Of a stretch of 64,000 nt of DNA, positions 44,850-53,249 are shown piece by piece; the stretch's first letter is position 1, and each line of letters begins with the position of its first letter. This stretch comes from G020354785 sp964461435 (GTDB taxonomy: Bacteria > Bacteroidota > Bacteroidia > Bacteroidales > UBA10428): the NCBI GenBank assembly GCA_964461435.1, contig CAYWUI010000001.1:80913-144912 (forward strand), given 5' to 3'. The notes beneath the pieces were generated by a model that was given only the letters and a program-made list of their open reading frames with translations, did no database searches and had not been told where the DNA came from. Position numbers and translations under genes: made by a program.

Positions 44850-46355
44850 TTATCGTATACCTTTTGAAATATAATAATAAACCTCATTTAACTTTATTTC
44901 CTTTTTAAAATCTCTGAGGTTTGTATTTTCGTCGATAACCAGGCATTCAATACCTGTCATTTCTGCAAGGTCGACAATATGATCAATAGATAGAGACTGG
45001 GTAAATGCTGTGTGATGTGCTCCGCCTGCCAATATCCACGCAGCGGCAGCGACTTTCAAATGAGGTTCGGGTACCCACAGTATCCTGGCTACAGGAAGAT
45101 TAGGCAAGTCGGGAGTGGTAACCACATTTAACTTATTAACCAGCAGCCTGTAACGGTTCCCCATATCCATGAGTGCTACATTCAGGGCATGGCCGGTTGC
45201 CGCTTTAAATACAAGGCGTGCCGGGTCAGCTTTGCCGCCGATAGACAGCGGGTGTACCTCCAGCGAAGGTTTTCCGGTCGCAACGGAAGGACATACTTCA
45301 AGCATATGTGCACCCAGCACCTGCATTTCTTTTGGGTCGAGATGATAGGTATAATCTTCCATGAACGAAGTCCCACCTTCCAGTCCGGTTGCCATTACCT
45401 TCATTGCCCTCACAAGAGCGGCAGTTTTCCAGTCACCTTCTGCTCCAAATCCGTATCCCTGCTGCATAAGCCTCTGAACCGCCAGTCCGGGCAGTTGCCT
45501 GAGTCCGTGCAGATCTTCAAATGTTGTAGTAAATGCATTATAGCCGCCCTCTTCCAGAAATGATCCAAGACCTGATTCTATCCTGGCAGCCTCCTTTATT
45601 GAATTGATATACCCGGGGTCCTTAAGTATTGACGGTGCAATGATATATTGCTCCTTATATTCATCCAGCAAAGATTCAACAGTGCTTTCAGGTACGGCAT
45701 TTACTGATTCGGCCAGATCACCTACTCCAAATCCATTGACTGATAAACCAAACCGGATTTCGGCGGAAACCTTATTGCCTTCGGTTACTGCTACATTTCG
45801 CATGTTATCACCAAAACGAGCAACCTTAAGGACCGACAATTCGTGCCTGCCTATTGCTGCCCGGCACCATATTTCAAGCTCATTTATCACTTCTGCATCT
45901 TTCCAGTGGCCTACAACAACTTTCCGGTCAATACCCATCGCGGCATTTATAAATCCGAATTCCCTTCCGCCATGAGCCGACTGATTAAGGTTCATGAAAT
46001 CCATGTCAATATCTTTCCATGGTATGTCCCTGTTAAACTGCGTGTGCAGATGCAGAAAAGGCTTTGTAAGATTTTTTAAGCCTGTGATCCACATTTTTGC
46101 AGGGGAAAAGGTATGCATCCATGTTATAAGCCCTATACAATTTTCAGAGCTGCTGGCTTCCAGGCATATCTTGCGAATAGATTCAGGGGTTGTCAGAACA
46201 GACTTAAATATGATCCTTACAGGCGATTTAATAGAATCTGACAGGCCTGAAACAATTTCTTTTGAATTTGCCTCAACTTTTTTCAGGGTTTCTTCTCCGT
46301 ACAGATGCTGGCTTCCCGTAACAAACCATACTTCGCTGAATATTATTTCTTTCAT
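44850..46355 (-). CDS. araA: L-arabinose isomerase
   Basis: A 501-residue isomerase converting L-arabinose to L-ribulose. 'VWFVTGSQHLYGEETLKKVE' at the N-terminus, 'GLITWMHTFSPAKMWI', 'FTTTFEDLHGLRQLPGLAVQRLMQQGYGFGAEGDWKT' (metal-binding Glu pair) and 'EDYTYHLDPKEMQVLGAHMLEVCP' (His) are all intact. It is the first gene of the arabinose unit; araD begins 16 bases beyond its stop. The palindrome at 46411-46437 lies 56 bases upstream. Confidence 0.97.
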   Translation of the reverse strand: MKEIIFSEVWFVTGSQHLYGEETLKKVEANSKEIVSGLSDSIKSPVRIIFKSVLTTPESIRKICLEASSSENCIGLITWMHTFSPAKMWITGLKNLTKPFLHLHTQFNRDIPWKDIDMDFMNLNQSAHGGREFGFINAAMGIDRKVVVGHWKDAEVINELEIWCRAAIGRHELSVLKVARFGDNMRNVAVTEGNKVSAEIRFGLSVNGFGVGDLAESVNAVPESTVESLLDEYKEQYIIAPSILKDPGYINSIKEAARIESGLGSFLEEGGYNAFTTTFEDLHGLRQLPGLAVQRLMQQGYGFGAEGDWKTAALVRAMKVMATGLEGGTSFMEDYTYHLDPKEMQVLGAHMLEVCPSVATGKPSLEVHPLSIGGKADPARLVFKAATGHALNVALMDMGNRYRLLVNKLNVVTTPDLPNLPVARILWVPEPHLKVAAAAWILAGGAHHTAFTQSLSIDHIVDLAEMTGIECLVIDENTNLRDFKKEIKLNEVYYYISKGIR

Positions 46356-46410
46356 AACGAAATTAAATGGTTGTTAAGATAAGTGTTAATAATAAGATTT
46401 TTCAAGATGC

Positions 46411-46437
46411 TTTTAAAAGTAAAATTTACTTTTAAAA
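46411..46437. promoter_or_regulatory. Palindromic operator candidate upstream of araA
   Basis: TTTTAAAAGTAAA, one central A, then TTTACTTTTAAAA: a perfect 13-base inverted repeat with 1-base centre (27 bases). It is 56-82 bases before the araA ATG, in the gap shared with the DUF5362 gene. Nudix-type AraR/NrtR regulators bind palindromes of about this size, so this is the leading AraR operator candidate. It is A+T-rich, so chance remains possible. Confidence 0.6.
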
Positions 46438-46581
46438 TTAAGTATATATTTTCAAATAAAAAATATTTATAAAGAAAATTAATATGTTTTGGTTACTGTT
46501 TGTTTTTTAGCGCTTATTTTTTATTTTTATTGGATTATCTTATTTCTCATTTATTAAAATCCTAAAAATTAATCTAATATT

Positions 46582-46587
46582 GGAGGA
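46582..46587 (+). promoter_or_regulatory. Shine-Dalgarno site that sets the DUF5362 start
   Basis: GGAGGA seven bases before ATG 46595. A TTG at 46580 would place this site inside the gene, so the ATG is the true start. Confidence 0.75.
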
Positions 46588-46594
46588 CCAAATT

Positions 46595-46969
46595 ATGACT
46601 AATGGAGAAACAAAAAATGTTGCCACAGGGGCCCAGAATGATCAATTTTTCAAGCATAATGTTACACAATTGGTATCATATATGCGTTTTGTCGGAATTA
46701 TAACAATTATTGGAGGAGCAATATCCTGTTTAGGTATTATCACTGCAATTATAGGTATACCTGTAATATTTATGGGAGTTCGCATGCGTGAAGCAGCGGT
46801 TAATTTTGAAAAGTATGCTGCTTCGGGAGATTTTAATGATCTTTCCAATGCTATAGAAAGGCAAAGACGGTTCTTTTTTATTCAATTTGTATTGACGATA
46901 ATTGGTATTGTTATTTGGGTTATTTACATTATAGTAATCATTGGGATACTTGCCAGTGGAGGATTTTAA
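46595..46969 (+). CDS. DUF5362 small membrane protein
   Basis: A 124-residue protein with two pairs of membrane helices: about 30-65 ('FVGIITIIGGAISCLGIITAIIGIPVIFMGVRM') and 90-122. Between them lies the amphipathic 'REAAVNFEKYAASGDFNDLSNAIERQRRFF'. This arrangement is that of DUF5362, of unknown function, sometimes annotated as a small integral membrane protein. It is a single gene divergent from araA and convergent with the flavoprotein gene; no operon partner is visible. Confidence 0.72.
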   Translation: MTNGETKNVATGAQNDQFFKHNVTQLVSYMRFVGIITIIGGAISCLGIITAIIGIPVIFMGVRMREAAVNFEKYAASGDFNDLSNAIERQRRFFFIQFVLTIIGIVIWVIYIIVIIGILASGGF

Positions 46970-47113
46970 TGATTATTTCATACCGTGAAAGAAGCTTAAA
47001 TTTATGTTTTATAATATTTGATGGATGGCATGTCAGGGTGGGCTGGTTTTACTTTAACTTCTTTTTGCCGGAAACCGTTCAGTAAATAAACAGGACTTAA
47101 TAGAAGATCAATA

Positions 47114-47773
47114 TCAATGAGCAAGGGATTTTCCCAGCCCGAAACATTGCTTTAAAATATTTTGATTTTTCCTGAAATCTTCCTGTGCCAGGTGTACAGG
47201 AAGATTTATTTTTGGATAAAGGGTCGCAAGTTCTTCCCCTGTTTTTAAAACCTGGTTTATAACGGCAAGCCTGGTTGCTGTTATAATGTGCAGTTTGTTG
47301 CCAGGACCAAGAAGAGACGTAATGAATCTAAAGAGCTCTATGGCAGGACGGGCATCCCCATCATCTGAAGAACCCATGCACATAATCAATACAAAGTCTT
47401 TGTTCCACTTTTCCCATGGTGTATGAATAAGTCCGGTTTCGGTAATTTGTACATGGACAAAAGAGCGGAAGCGGTCAATAAGTTTTTTTAGAGCAGCTGT
47501 GACATGGTGGAAGTAAACCGGCGATGCAAATACAATAATATCGGCACCAAGGATTTTACCGCTTATCTCCTGCCAGTCATCATCATTTATGGAACACCTG
47601 CCGGTGAGGTTACATCTCAGACAACCCCTGCAATATTCCAGGTTGATATCTTTTGCTATTATTTCTTCGACATCGGCGGTATTTTTTTTTGCACCTTTCA
47701 GAAAATGCTGCAGCAGGATGGTGGTGTTGCCATTTTTACGCATACTTCCGTTTAATGCCAGTATCTTCTTCAT
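47114..47773 (-). CDS. Flavodoxin-like NAD(P)H-dependent oxidoreductase with Cys cluster
   Basis: A 219-residue flavodoxin-fold protein. 'ILALNGSMRKNGNTTILLQ' is the FMN phosphate loop. 'EYCRGCLRCNLTGRCSINDD' (about 47-66) has a CxxC-x2-C-x5-C set typical of iron-sulfur flavoproteins and related reductases. 'DIIVFASPVYFHHVTAALKKLIDR' is the flavin-ring loop. It probably reduces quinones or other electron acceptors; whether the cysteines hold a 4Fe-4S cluster is open. It lies 28 bases downstream of the SnoaL-like gene, probably in one unit. Confidence 0.78.
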   Translation of the reverse strand: MKKILALNGSMRKNGNTTILLQHFLKGAKKNTADVEEIIAKDINLEYCRGCLRCNLTGRCSINDDDWQEISGKILGADIIVFASPVYFHHVTAALKKLIDRFRSFVHVQITETGLIHTPWEKWNKDFVLIMCMGSSDDGDARPAIELFRFITSLLGPGNKLHIITATRLAVINQVLKTGEELATLYPKINLPVHLAQEDFRKNQNILKQCFGLGKSLAH

Positions 47774-47801
47774 ATGCCAAAAACTGTATAGCAGTTAATG
47801 A

Positions 47802-48173
47802 TCATTTCACAAATGAGGTGTCTTTAAAGTAATCACTGATAAGTTTTATTTTACCGCCTGAGAAATGCAAGAGTGTTATACCCCTGTTTTTATAGGGACT
47901 GCCATCTATGTGCTCTCCTTCATTTGACCATACGGCGCATGCCCTTTTTTTATCCTTGATTATTTCTGATATTGTAAATTTAAGTTTAGGGTATTTTCTC
48001 AACAGGATTTTAAGAAATATAAGTACTTTCCTGGGGCCCTCAATACGATCAACTCCCGGAAAATCAAAAACAACCTCTTCATCCATGATATCTTCAAGCT
48101 CTGTAAAATCTCTGGTATTCATGCCGGCAAAGACCCGTTGTGCCATGTCATGTATGGAAAGAAAATTATTCAT
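47802..48173 (-). CDS. NTF2-like/SnoaL-like protein
   Basis: A 123-residue cone-shaped-fold protein. The first helix 'MAQRVFAGMNTRDFTELEDIMDEEVVFDFPG' and later strands 'LKFTISEIIKDKKRACAVWSNEGEHIDGSPYKNRGITLLHFSGGKIKLISDYFKDT' follow the SnoaL/NTF2 pattern. Such proteins include isomerases, polyketide cyclases and binding domains; no activity can be assigned. It is 5' of the flavodoxin-like gene, which could suggest a shared role on a small aromatic compound. Confidence 0.7.
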   Translation of the reverse strand: MNNFLSIHDMAQRVFAGMNTRDFTELEDIMDEEVVFDFPGVDRIEGPRKVLIFLKILLRKYPKLKFTISEIIKDKKRACAVWSNEGEHIDGSPYKNRGITLLHFSGGKIKLISDYFKDTSFVK

Positions 48174-48268
48174 GATTCAGTGTTTATTTGTTTAAACATT
48201 ACGAAAAATAATAAAATATCATGAATTATTTTCTGCCAGATAATATTTATACCTTTTTTGGATTATCG

Positions 48269-49636
48269 TTAAATCAGGCTCTCCACCTCTATTTCCTTTT
48301 TCATTGATTCAAGAAAAGCGGAATCACTAATTTCTTTCCCTTCCAGAGTTGATTCAATATATGCTATTCTTTTCTTTTCGGCTTTGGCAAGTTTCATATA
48401 ACCAAGATTGGCCATAAGGTAAATGAACGGGTTAGACAAATTTCCCCGGAATCTTTTAATTATTGAATGAATGCTGTAAAATTTTTCCTTGGCATTAATT
48501 TTTCCTAATTGCAGTTCAAGAGGTGTCATATTTGCAGGCCTGAATACAACAGTATGGTGGTCATAATATTCCCATCTGTCATTTATTATACGGCCGTTTT
48601 TCTTAAACTCATCATATATACTTGTTCCCGGATAAGGTGTTAAAATGTTGAACGATGCTGAACATATATGATTTTTTATAAGAAATTTAAGAGTATTCCT
48701 GAAAACATGGTGGGTATCATTATCGAAGCCAAATATAACCGAAGCCTGAATAACGATGCCCATTTTTCTTATTTTTCTTAGCGCCTCTTCCATATTTTCA
48801 ATTGTACCATCTAATTTCTTTATATTTTTCAACTGGATTTCATCAACAGTTTCCAATCCGATAAATAGTCCTTTACAGCCGCTGTCTTTTGCAAGTTGCA
48901 TTAATTCAGTGTCTTTGGCAAAAGATATGGAAGCTTGTCCAAGCCAGCCAATTTTAAGAGGTTTTATTGCTGCAAAGAGCTTTTTGGCATAATTCGGATT
49001 ACCTATGATGTTATCATCCAAAAAGATAAATCTTTTTGCCTTTGATTCAACTATATCTCTGACAACATTCTCAACAGGCATATGTTTTATCTTTTTCCCA
49101 AATATTTTTGAAACACAGCAAAAGCTGCAATTATAGGGGCATCCCCTGGTTGTCAGAATGGGGACTAAATTAAACAGCTTTTTGGATTTAAGGGCTGAAA
49201 AATTCTTTGGGACATATCGGGTTAGATCAGGATCCTTTACGTGGTATTTTTTCTTTAGACAATTATTCTCAATATCTTCTAATACCTGTTCCCATACGCC
49301 TTCTGCCTCGCCTATAACCACAGCATCAGCATATTGAATTGCTTCATCGGGCAGGATAGTGGGATGTATGCCTCCCATAATGACGGTTTTACCCCTTTTT
49401 TTAAATTCTTTTGAAATATTATAAGCTCTATAGGCATTTGAAGTCATAAAACTAATGCCAACAACATCGCACTCTTCTTCAAAATCAACAGGCATGTACT
49501 CCTCTTCAACAATCCTGACCTGGTGTTTTTTTGGAGTGAGGCCTTCCAGAATAAATAAAGCAAGCTGGGGAATCATTATACCTTTATTAGTATAAGCATG
49601 TTTATCTCTTGCCGGAGAAATTAATAAAATTTTCAT
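48269..49636 (-). CDS. B12-binding-domain radical SAM protein
   Basis: A 455-residue protein. Residues 1-130 form a cobalamin-binding Rossmann-like domain ('LISPARDKHAYTNKGIMIPQLALFILE', 'VGISFMTSNAYRAYNISKEFKKRGKTVIMGGIHPTILPDEAIQYAD'). The DxHxxG motif is not seen, so the domain may bind cobalamin base-on or not at all. The radical SAM cluster is 'CPYNCSFCC' near residue 170. 'LFIGLETVDEIQLKNIKKL' follows, and a C-terminal DUF4070-like part includes 'YPGTSIYDEFKKNGRI'. Members modify hopanoids, bacteriochlorophyll or peptides; the substrate here is unknown. There are no pathway neighbours. Confidence 0.85.
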   Translation of the reverse strand: MKILLISPARDKHAYTNKGIMIPQLALFILEGLTPKKHQVRIVEEEYMPVDFEEECDVVGISFMTSNAYRAYNISKEFKKRGKTVIMGGIHPTILPDEAIQYADAVVIGEAEGVWEQVLEDIENNCLKKKYHVKDPDLTRYVPKNFSALKSKKLFNLVPILTTRGCPYNCSFCCVSKIFGKKIKHMPVENVVRDIVESKAKRFIFLDDNIIGNPNYAKKLFAAIKPLKIGWLGQASISFAKDTELMQLAKDSGCKGLFIGLETVDEIQLKNIKKLDGTIENMEEALRKIRKMGIVIQASVIFGFDNDTHHVFRNTLKFLIKNHICSASFNILTPYPGTSIYDEFKKNGRIINDRWEYYDHHTVVFRPANMTPLELQLGKINAKEKFYSIHSIIKRFRGNLSNPFIYLMANLGYMKLAKAEKKRIAYIESTLEGKEISDSAFLESMKKEIEVESLI

Positions 49637-49697
49637 GATTATTTGTATTTATGAACCGGTGTCATAATTAAATTTGTATATAAGTTTAATTATTTTT

Positions 49698-50576
49698 TCA
49701 GGTTTCGATATTTAAAAAACTTTTTAGGGTTTTATTATATGGATTTTTTCGAAGTTTCATTAATCCTTTTTCTTTAATTTGACGGACACGTTCTCTCGAC
49801 AGTCCGTAATTAAGGCCTATTTCTCCCAGTGACAAAGGGGCCAGACCATTCAACCCGTAAAACATTCTTATTATCTCCGCTTCAATTTTTGAAATACCTT
49901 TCAATGCGATATTAATTTCTTTCTTCAAAGAATCAAATATTAAATTAGCATCAGGAGGAGGCAGATTCTTCGTAATAACAATATCATACAGGTTTTTATC
50001 ATTGTTATCATCGGCTTTCAATGGAGCATCAAATGAAATATGGTGATTTTTAATCCGGTTGGAGATATATACCTCTTCTTTGGATATCTCGGCATGATTG
50101 GCGATTTCCTCATCCGTGGGTTCTCTCCGGTATTTCTGTTCTAATTTTGAAGCTGCTTTAGCCACTTTATTAATTGAAGCAACTTTGTTCAGTGGTAATC
50201 TGACAACTCTTGATTGTTCAGCAATTGCCTGTATTATAGCTTGCCTGATCCACCACACGGCATATGAGATGTATTTGAATCCCCGGGTTTCATCAAATTT
50301 ATAGGCTGCTTTAACAAGACCATGATTACCTTCATTTATTAAATCAGCCAGTGATAATCCCTGATTTTGGTACTGTTTTGCAACTGAAACAACAAACCTC
50401 AGGTTTGCTGTGGTAAGTTTTTCTAATGCAGCAATATCTCCTTCCCTGATTCTTCTGGTTAATTCAACCTCTTCATCAGCAGTAATTAATTTATATTTAC
50501 CTATGTCCTGAAAATACTTATTGATAGAGTCAGTTTGTCTGTCGGTGATCTGCTTTGTTATTTTAAGTTGCCTCAT
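49698..50576 (-). CDS. RpoD-like sigma-70 factor
   Basis: A 292-residue sigma factor with regions 1.2, 2, 3 and 4. 'NLRFVVSVAKQYQNQGLSLADLINEGNHGLVKAAYKFDETRGFKYISYAVWWIRQAI' is region 2; 'GLSRERVRQIKEKGLMKLRKNP' is region 4.2. It resembles the short Bacteroidota primary sigma (about 287 residues). However, several normally invariant residues differ (GNLGL is GNHGL; ERVRQIKEKAIRRL becomes EKGLMKLR), so this is more likely a second, stress- or stationary-phase RpoD paralogue. It lies next to cold-shock genes. Confidence 0.85.
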   Translation of the reverse strand: MRQLKITKQITDRQTDSINKYFQDIGKYKLITADEEVELTRRIREGDIAALEKLTTANLRFVVSVAKQYQNQGLSLADLINEGNHGLVKAAYKFDETRGFKYISYAVWWIRQAIIQAIAEQSRVVRLPLNKVASINKVAKAASKLEQKYRREPTDEEIANHAEISKEEVYISNRIKNHHISFDAPLKADDNNDKNLYDIVITKNLPPPDANLIFDSLKKEINIALKGISKIEAEIIRMFYGLNGLAPLSLGEIGLNYGLSRERVRQIKEKGLMKLRKNPYNKTLKSFLNIET

Positions 50577-50638
50577 TTAATAATTTTTTGTCAGCTATTA
50601 CCGAGGTTTCATGATATTTCTGCTTCTGAGATAATATT

Positions 50639-50839
50639 CTAATTTATTAACTTGACATCAAAAGCTACCAGTCCCTTTTCTCCGCTTTTAGTTTGAAATT
50701 CAACTTTCTGGCCGGGTTCAAGTCCTAAATATGAAACTGATAAACCCGAACGATGAACAAAAACATCCTGACCTTCCTTTGTTTCAATAAATCCATATCC
50801 TTTGGCATCATTATACCATTTTACTTTTCCTGTTGCCAT
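50639..50839 (-). CDS. Cold-shock protein (CspA family)
   Basis: A 66-residue cold-shock domain protein from ATG 50837-50839. RNP1 'KGYGFIET' and RNP2 'VFVHRSGL' are present. The frame could extend upstream to 50938, but that extension would overlap the RRM gene and has no ribosome site; AAGGAAG stands directly before the ATG chosen here. It binds single-stranded RNA and prevents structure at low temperature. It follows the RRM gene by 22 bases. Confidence 0.93.
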   Translation of the reverse strand: MATGKVKWYNDAKGYGFIETKEGQDVFVHRSGLSVSYLGLEPGQKVEFQTKSGEKGLVAFDVKLIN

Positions 50840-50861
50840 AATACTTCCTTTCCTTTTCTTA

Positions 50862-51125
50862 TTAATAACGGTTATTATCCGGACGTTTCGGTCTCGCTTC
50901 ATTAATAATGATTTTCCTGTTGTCCAGTTCGCCACCATTTAGTTCCTTTATAGCTGTTTTGGCTTCACTATTGTCGGCCATTTCAACAAAAGCAAAACCT
51001 TTGCTTTTGCCGCTATGCTTATCTTTAATAATTTTAACAGAAGAAACTGCTCCGTATTCTTCAAAAATGTTCTTTAAGTCATTTTCATCCACTTTATAAC
51101 TTAAATTGCCTACATAAATGTTCAT
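50862..51125 (-). CDS. RRM-domain RNA-binding protein
   Basis: An 87-residue single RNA-recognition motif: RNP2 'IYVGNLSYKV' (residues 3-12) and RNP1 'KGFAFVEM' (about 42-49). The last 15 residues are basic ('NEARPKRPDNN'). Bacteroidota and cyanobacteria have many such small RRM proteins, often cold-induced. It is upstream of the cold-shock gene and shares its message, with a leader of roughly 250 bases. Confidence 0.93.
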   Translation of the reverse strand: MNIYVGNLSYKVDENDLKNIFEEYGAVSSVKIIKDKHSGKSKGFAFVEMADNSEAKTAIKELNGGELDNRKIIINEARPKRPDNNRY

Positions 51126-51458
51126 TTTTCTTGATTTATTTGTTTATAATTAAAATTTAATATCAGGTGATTGTACCTTACTCAATTACAGACTTTATAA
51201 GATATTAAGTCAGCAAATTGTCAGAACCTTCTATAATTTTTGATTATAAAAGAGGTGAGAATTTTTACCTTGTTTTTACTACAGATTGATTTTTTAAGTT
51301 ATTACTAATAGATTTAAAAGGGGGGTAGTAATTGAACTAACTGGTAAAAGGAACAAGTCAAATTAAAACTCCAATTTCTAAATCAGACACAAAGGTACAT
51401 TTTTTTTCATTATTGTTGTTAAATTTCTTCTTTTATTTTCTGTGAGTTAGCTCTATCC
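51126..51458. other. Long leader region upstream of the RRM/cold-shock unit
   Basis: About 333 bases with no coding frame. It contains the minus-strand -7 box (51390-51397). At 51191-51211 GACTTTATA-AGA-TATTAAGTC forms a compact hairpin (8 of 9 pairs). Long structured leaders are characteristic of cold-shock messages; here it would be transcribed on the minus strand. Confidence 0.5.
51390..51397 (-). promoter_or_regulatory. -7 promoter box of the RRM/cold-shock unit
   Basis: TACCTTTG on the minus strand, an exact TAnnTTTG match. The start would be near 51,383, giving an unusually long leader of about 258 bases before the RRM gene. No convincing -33 element is seen. Confidence 0.45.
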
Positions 51459-51919
51459 TTACTTTATAAACATCATTCTATTTGTTCGTGAATAATTTCC
51501 TATAATAAGCCTGCAGATATAAATGCCTGAAGGCAGTTTTTGAGGATCCCGGTTTTCTTTGTAAGTGCCGGCAGGGTTTCTCTCATTAATAATTGTTGCA
51601 ACTTCTTTACCAAGGATATTATATACTTTTAGTATTACATGAGCATTTTTTTTAAGGGTATCACCACTGCGGGGCGAATCCCCGACGCCGATGCCATTTA
51701 CATCGGATCCGACAATAAGCTTGCCTCGTTCCACATCTGTTACTGCGCGTTCATCCTGGTACCAGCACCAGGCCCCGTTATCGTTGAATTGAATAAGGTT
51801 GCCTTTTACCAGGTCATGCCCAACCCGGGCTGAAGTATCAATAATTAATAAGCTGATTATGAATAATATGTATAAAACCTTTTGCAGGAAATTTTTAAGT
51901 TTACGTTAAAATCTTTCAT
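51459..51919 (-). pseudogene. Internally deleted BNR_4-type secreted protein with T9SS tail
   Basis: The 5' end (ATG 51917-51919) gives a signal peptide ('VLYILFIISLLIIDTSA') once one base is added in an A-run near 51,893. It is followed by 'IQFNDNGAWCWYQDERAVTD' and 'GKLIVGSDVNGIG', the start of BNR_4 repeat proteins (glycan-acting). After 'GIGVGDSPRSGD' the frame enters a type A T9SS sorting domain: 'VILKVYNILGKEVATIINE', 'NPAGTYKENRDPQKLPSGIYICRL'. The body of several hundred residues between them is missing. A frameshift plus an internal deletion make it non-functional. Confidence 0.75.
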
Positions 51920-52252
51920 AATATGCAGGATGTTAATTTAAATATGAGATGTTTAATTAATTGTGAAATCCTGTAGACAGTTTAAAATTGTTAGTAAATT
52001 TAGATAATTATATTGTGTTATGGGCTTACTGATCTTTTTTTAACATCTGGAAATACTTATTATGCAAACTGACATTGATGAAATAAAATTTCGGGATATG
52101 ATCCATTCTATGCGTATGGAGGAATATCAACTGTATTCTCAGGGGCTGTGAGTCATCATTTTTTAAATTACACTTTGTTGATTAGGTAATTTTTAAATAT
52201 TATTTTTAGTTTTAAATTGATAACAGGTAACATATAAAGAAAATAAATTATA
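51920..52252. other. Intergenic region before the DHOD-like gene
   Basis: About 333 bases. A 29-residue frame at 52062-52151 starts with ATG but has no known motif. Another frame there gives 'GYDPFYAYGGISTVFSGAVSHH', which looks protein-like but is bounded by stops. Both may be coding relics. The 100 bases before the gene at 52253 are A+T-rich, with no clear promoter match. Confidence 0.35.
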
Positions 52253-53230
52253 ATGGATCTAAAAACTAATTACTTGGGGCTGGAGTTAAGATCACCGGTT
52301 ATAGTTGGCAGCTCAGGCCTGACCCTTTCACTCAATAACATTAAGAAATTTGAAAATTTGGGAGCGGGGGCAGTTGTTATGAAGTCGTTATTTGAAGAAC
52401 AGATAATGTATGAAACCCATAATAGTCTCGAAAGCTATGATGCATCACAGCATCCCGAAGCTATGGATTTTATTAAATACGTTACCAGGGAGCAAAGTAT
52501 TGATAAGTACCTTAACCTTATAAATGACGCCAAAAAATCCATATCTGTTCCGGTAATAGCAAGCATAAATTGTATAAGCAACAATAAATGGACTGAATTT
52601 GCGGGGGAACTTGAGAATGCCGGAGCCGATGCACTGGAATTAAATATTTTTATAACTGATTATGACAAATTAAACAGCACACAAATTGAAGAATTGTATT
52701 TTAAGATTATCGAAGGTGTAAAGAGGAATACTAAACTCCCCATTGCAATAAAGGTTAGCTATTTTTTCACAAATCTGCCTCAGATGTTATTGAAACTTGC
52801 TTTTTCAGGTGTACATGGAATAGTGCTGTTTAACAGGTATTATAGTCCGGATATTGATATTGATAAACAGGAAGTAACCTCCGGTTCCTACTTTAGCTCA
52901 CCTGGCGAAGTAAATATTCCTCTGCGCTGGATTGGTATTCTGGCTGATAATGTTTCATGTGATATTTCTGCAACAACAGGCATACATACTGCAAGGGACG
53001 CTGTAAAATTGTTTATGGCAGGAGCTGCAACTGTACAGGTATGTTCAACTTTATATAAAAATGGTATTGATTACCTTAAAACATTTCTCGAAGACCTCAA
53101 AAGCTGGATGAAAAGTCACAGCTATAGCAGTATAAATGAAATAAGAGGGCTTTTGACCTCAAAAAGCAAGGAAGAGCAAAAGCTTTTCAGCAGGACACAA
53201 TACATGAAATATTATTCTAACCTTGAATAA
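52253..53230 (+). CDS. Dihydroorotate dehydrogenase-like FMN protein
   Basis: A 325-residue TIM-barrel flavoprotein related to class 1 dihydroorotate dehydrogenases: 'TNYLGLELRSPVIVGSSGLT', 'VPVIASINCISNNKW' (the Cys/Ser base position), 'PIAIKVSYFFTN' and 'SGVHGIVLFNRYYSPDIDIDK'. It differs from PyrD in the middle, and such proteins in Bacteroidota are named DHOD-like because their activity is unproven. It is 19 bases upstream of adenosine deaminase, suggesting a nucleobase-related role, such as pyrimidine breakdown or synthesis. Confidence 0.85.
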   Translation: MDLKTNYLGLELRSPVIVGSSGLTLSLNNIKKFENLGAGAVVMKSLFEEQIMYETHNSLESYDASQHPEAMDFIKYVTREQSIDKYLNLINDAKKSISVPVIASINCISNNKWTEFAGELENAGADALELNIFITDYDKLNSTQIEELYFKIIEGVKRNTKLPIAIKVSYFFTNLPQMLLKLAFSGVHGIVLFNRYYSPDIDIDKQEVTSGSYFSSPGEVNIPLRWIGILADNVSCDISATTGIHTARDAVKLFMAGAATVQVCSTLYKNGIDYLKTFLEDLKSWMKSHSYSSINEIRGLLTSKSKEEQKLFSRTQYMKYYSNLE

Positions 53231-53249
53231 TAATCGTAAGTCAGCATAA

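Noticed and set aside
44834..44887. Longer araD start at 44887
   Set aside because: It adds 18 non-homologous residues and overlaps araA by 38 bases; the GTG at 44833 aligns with known AraD starts.
50840..50938. Longer cold-shock protein start at 50938
   Set aside because: It would overlap the RRM gene and lacks a ribosome site; the ATG at 50839 has AAGGAAG before it and begins with the normal cold-shock domain.
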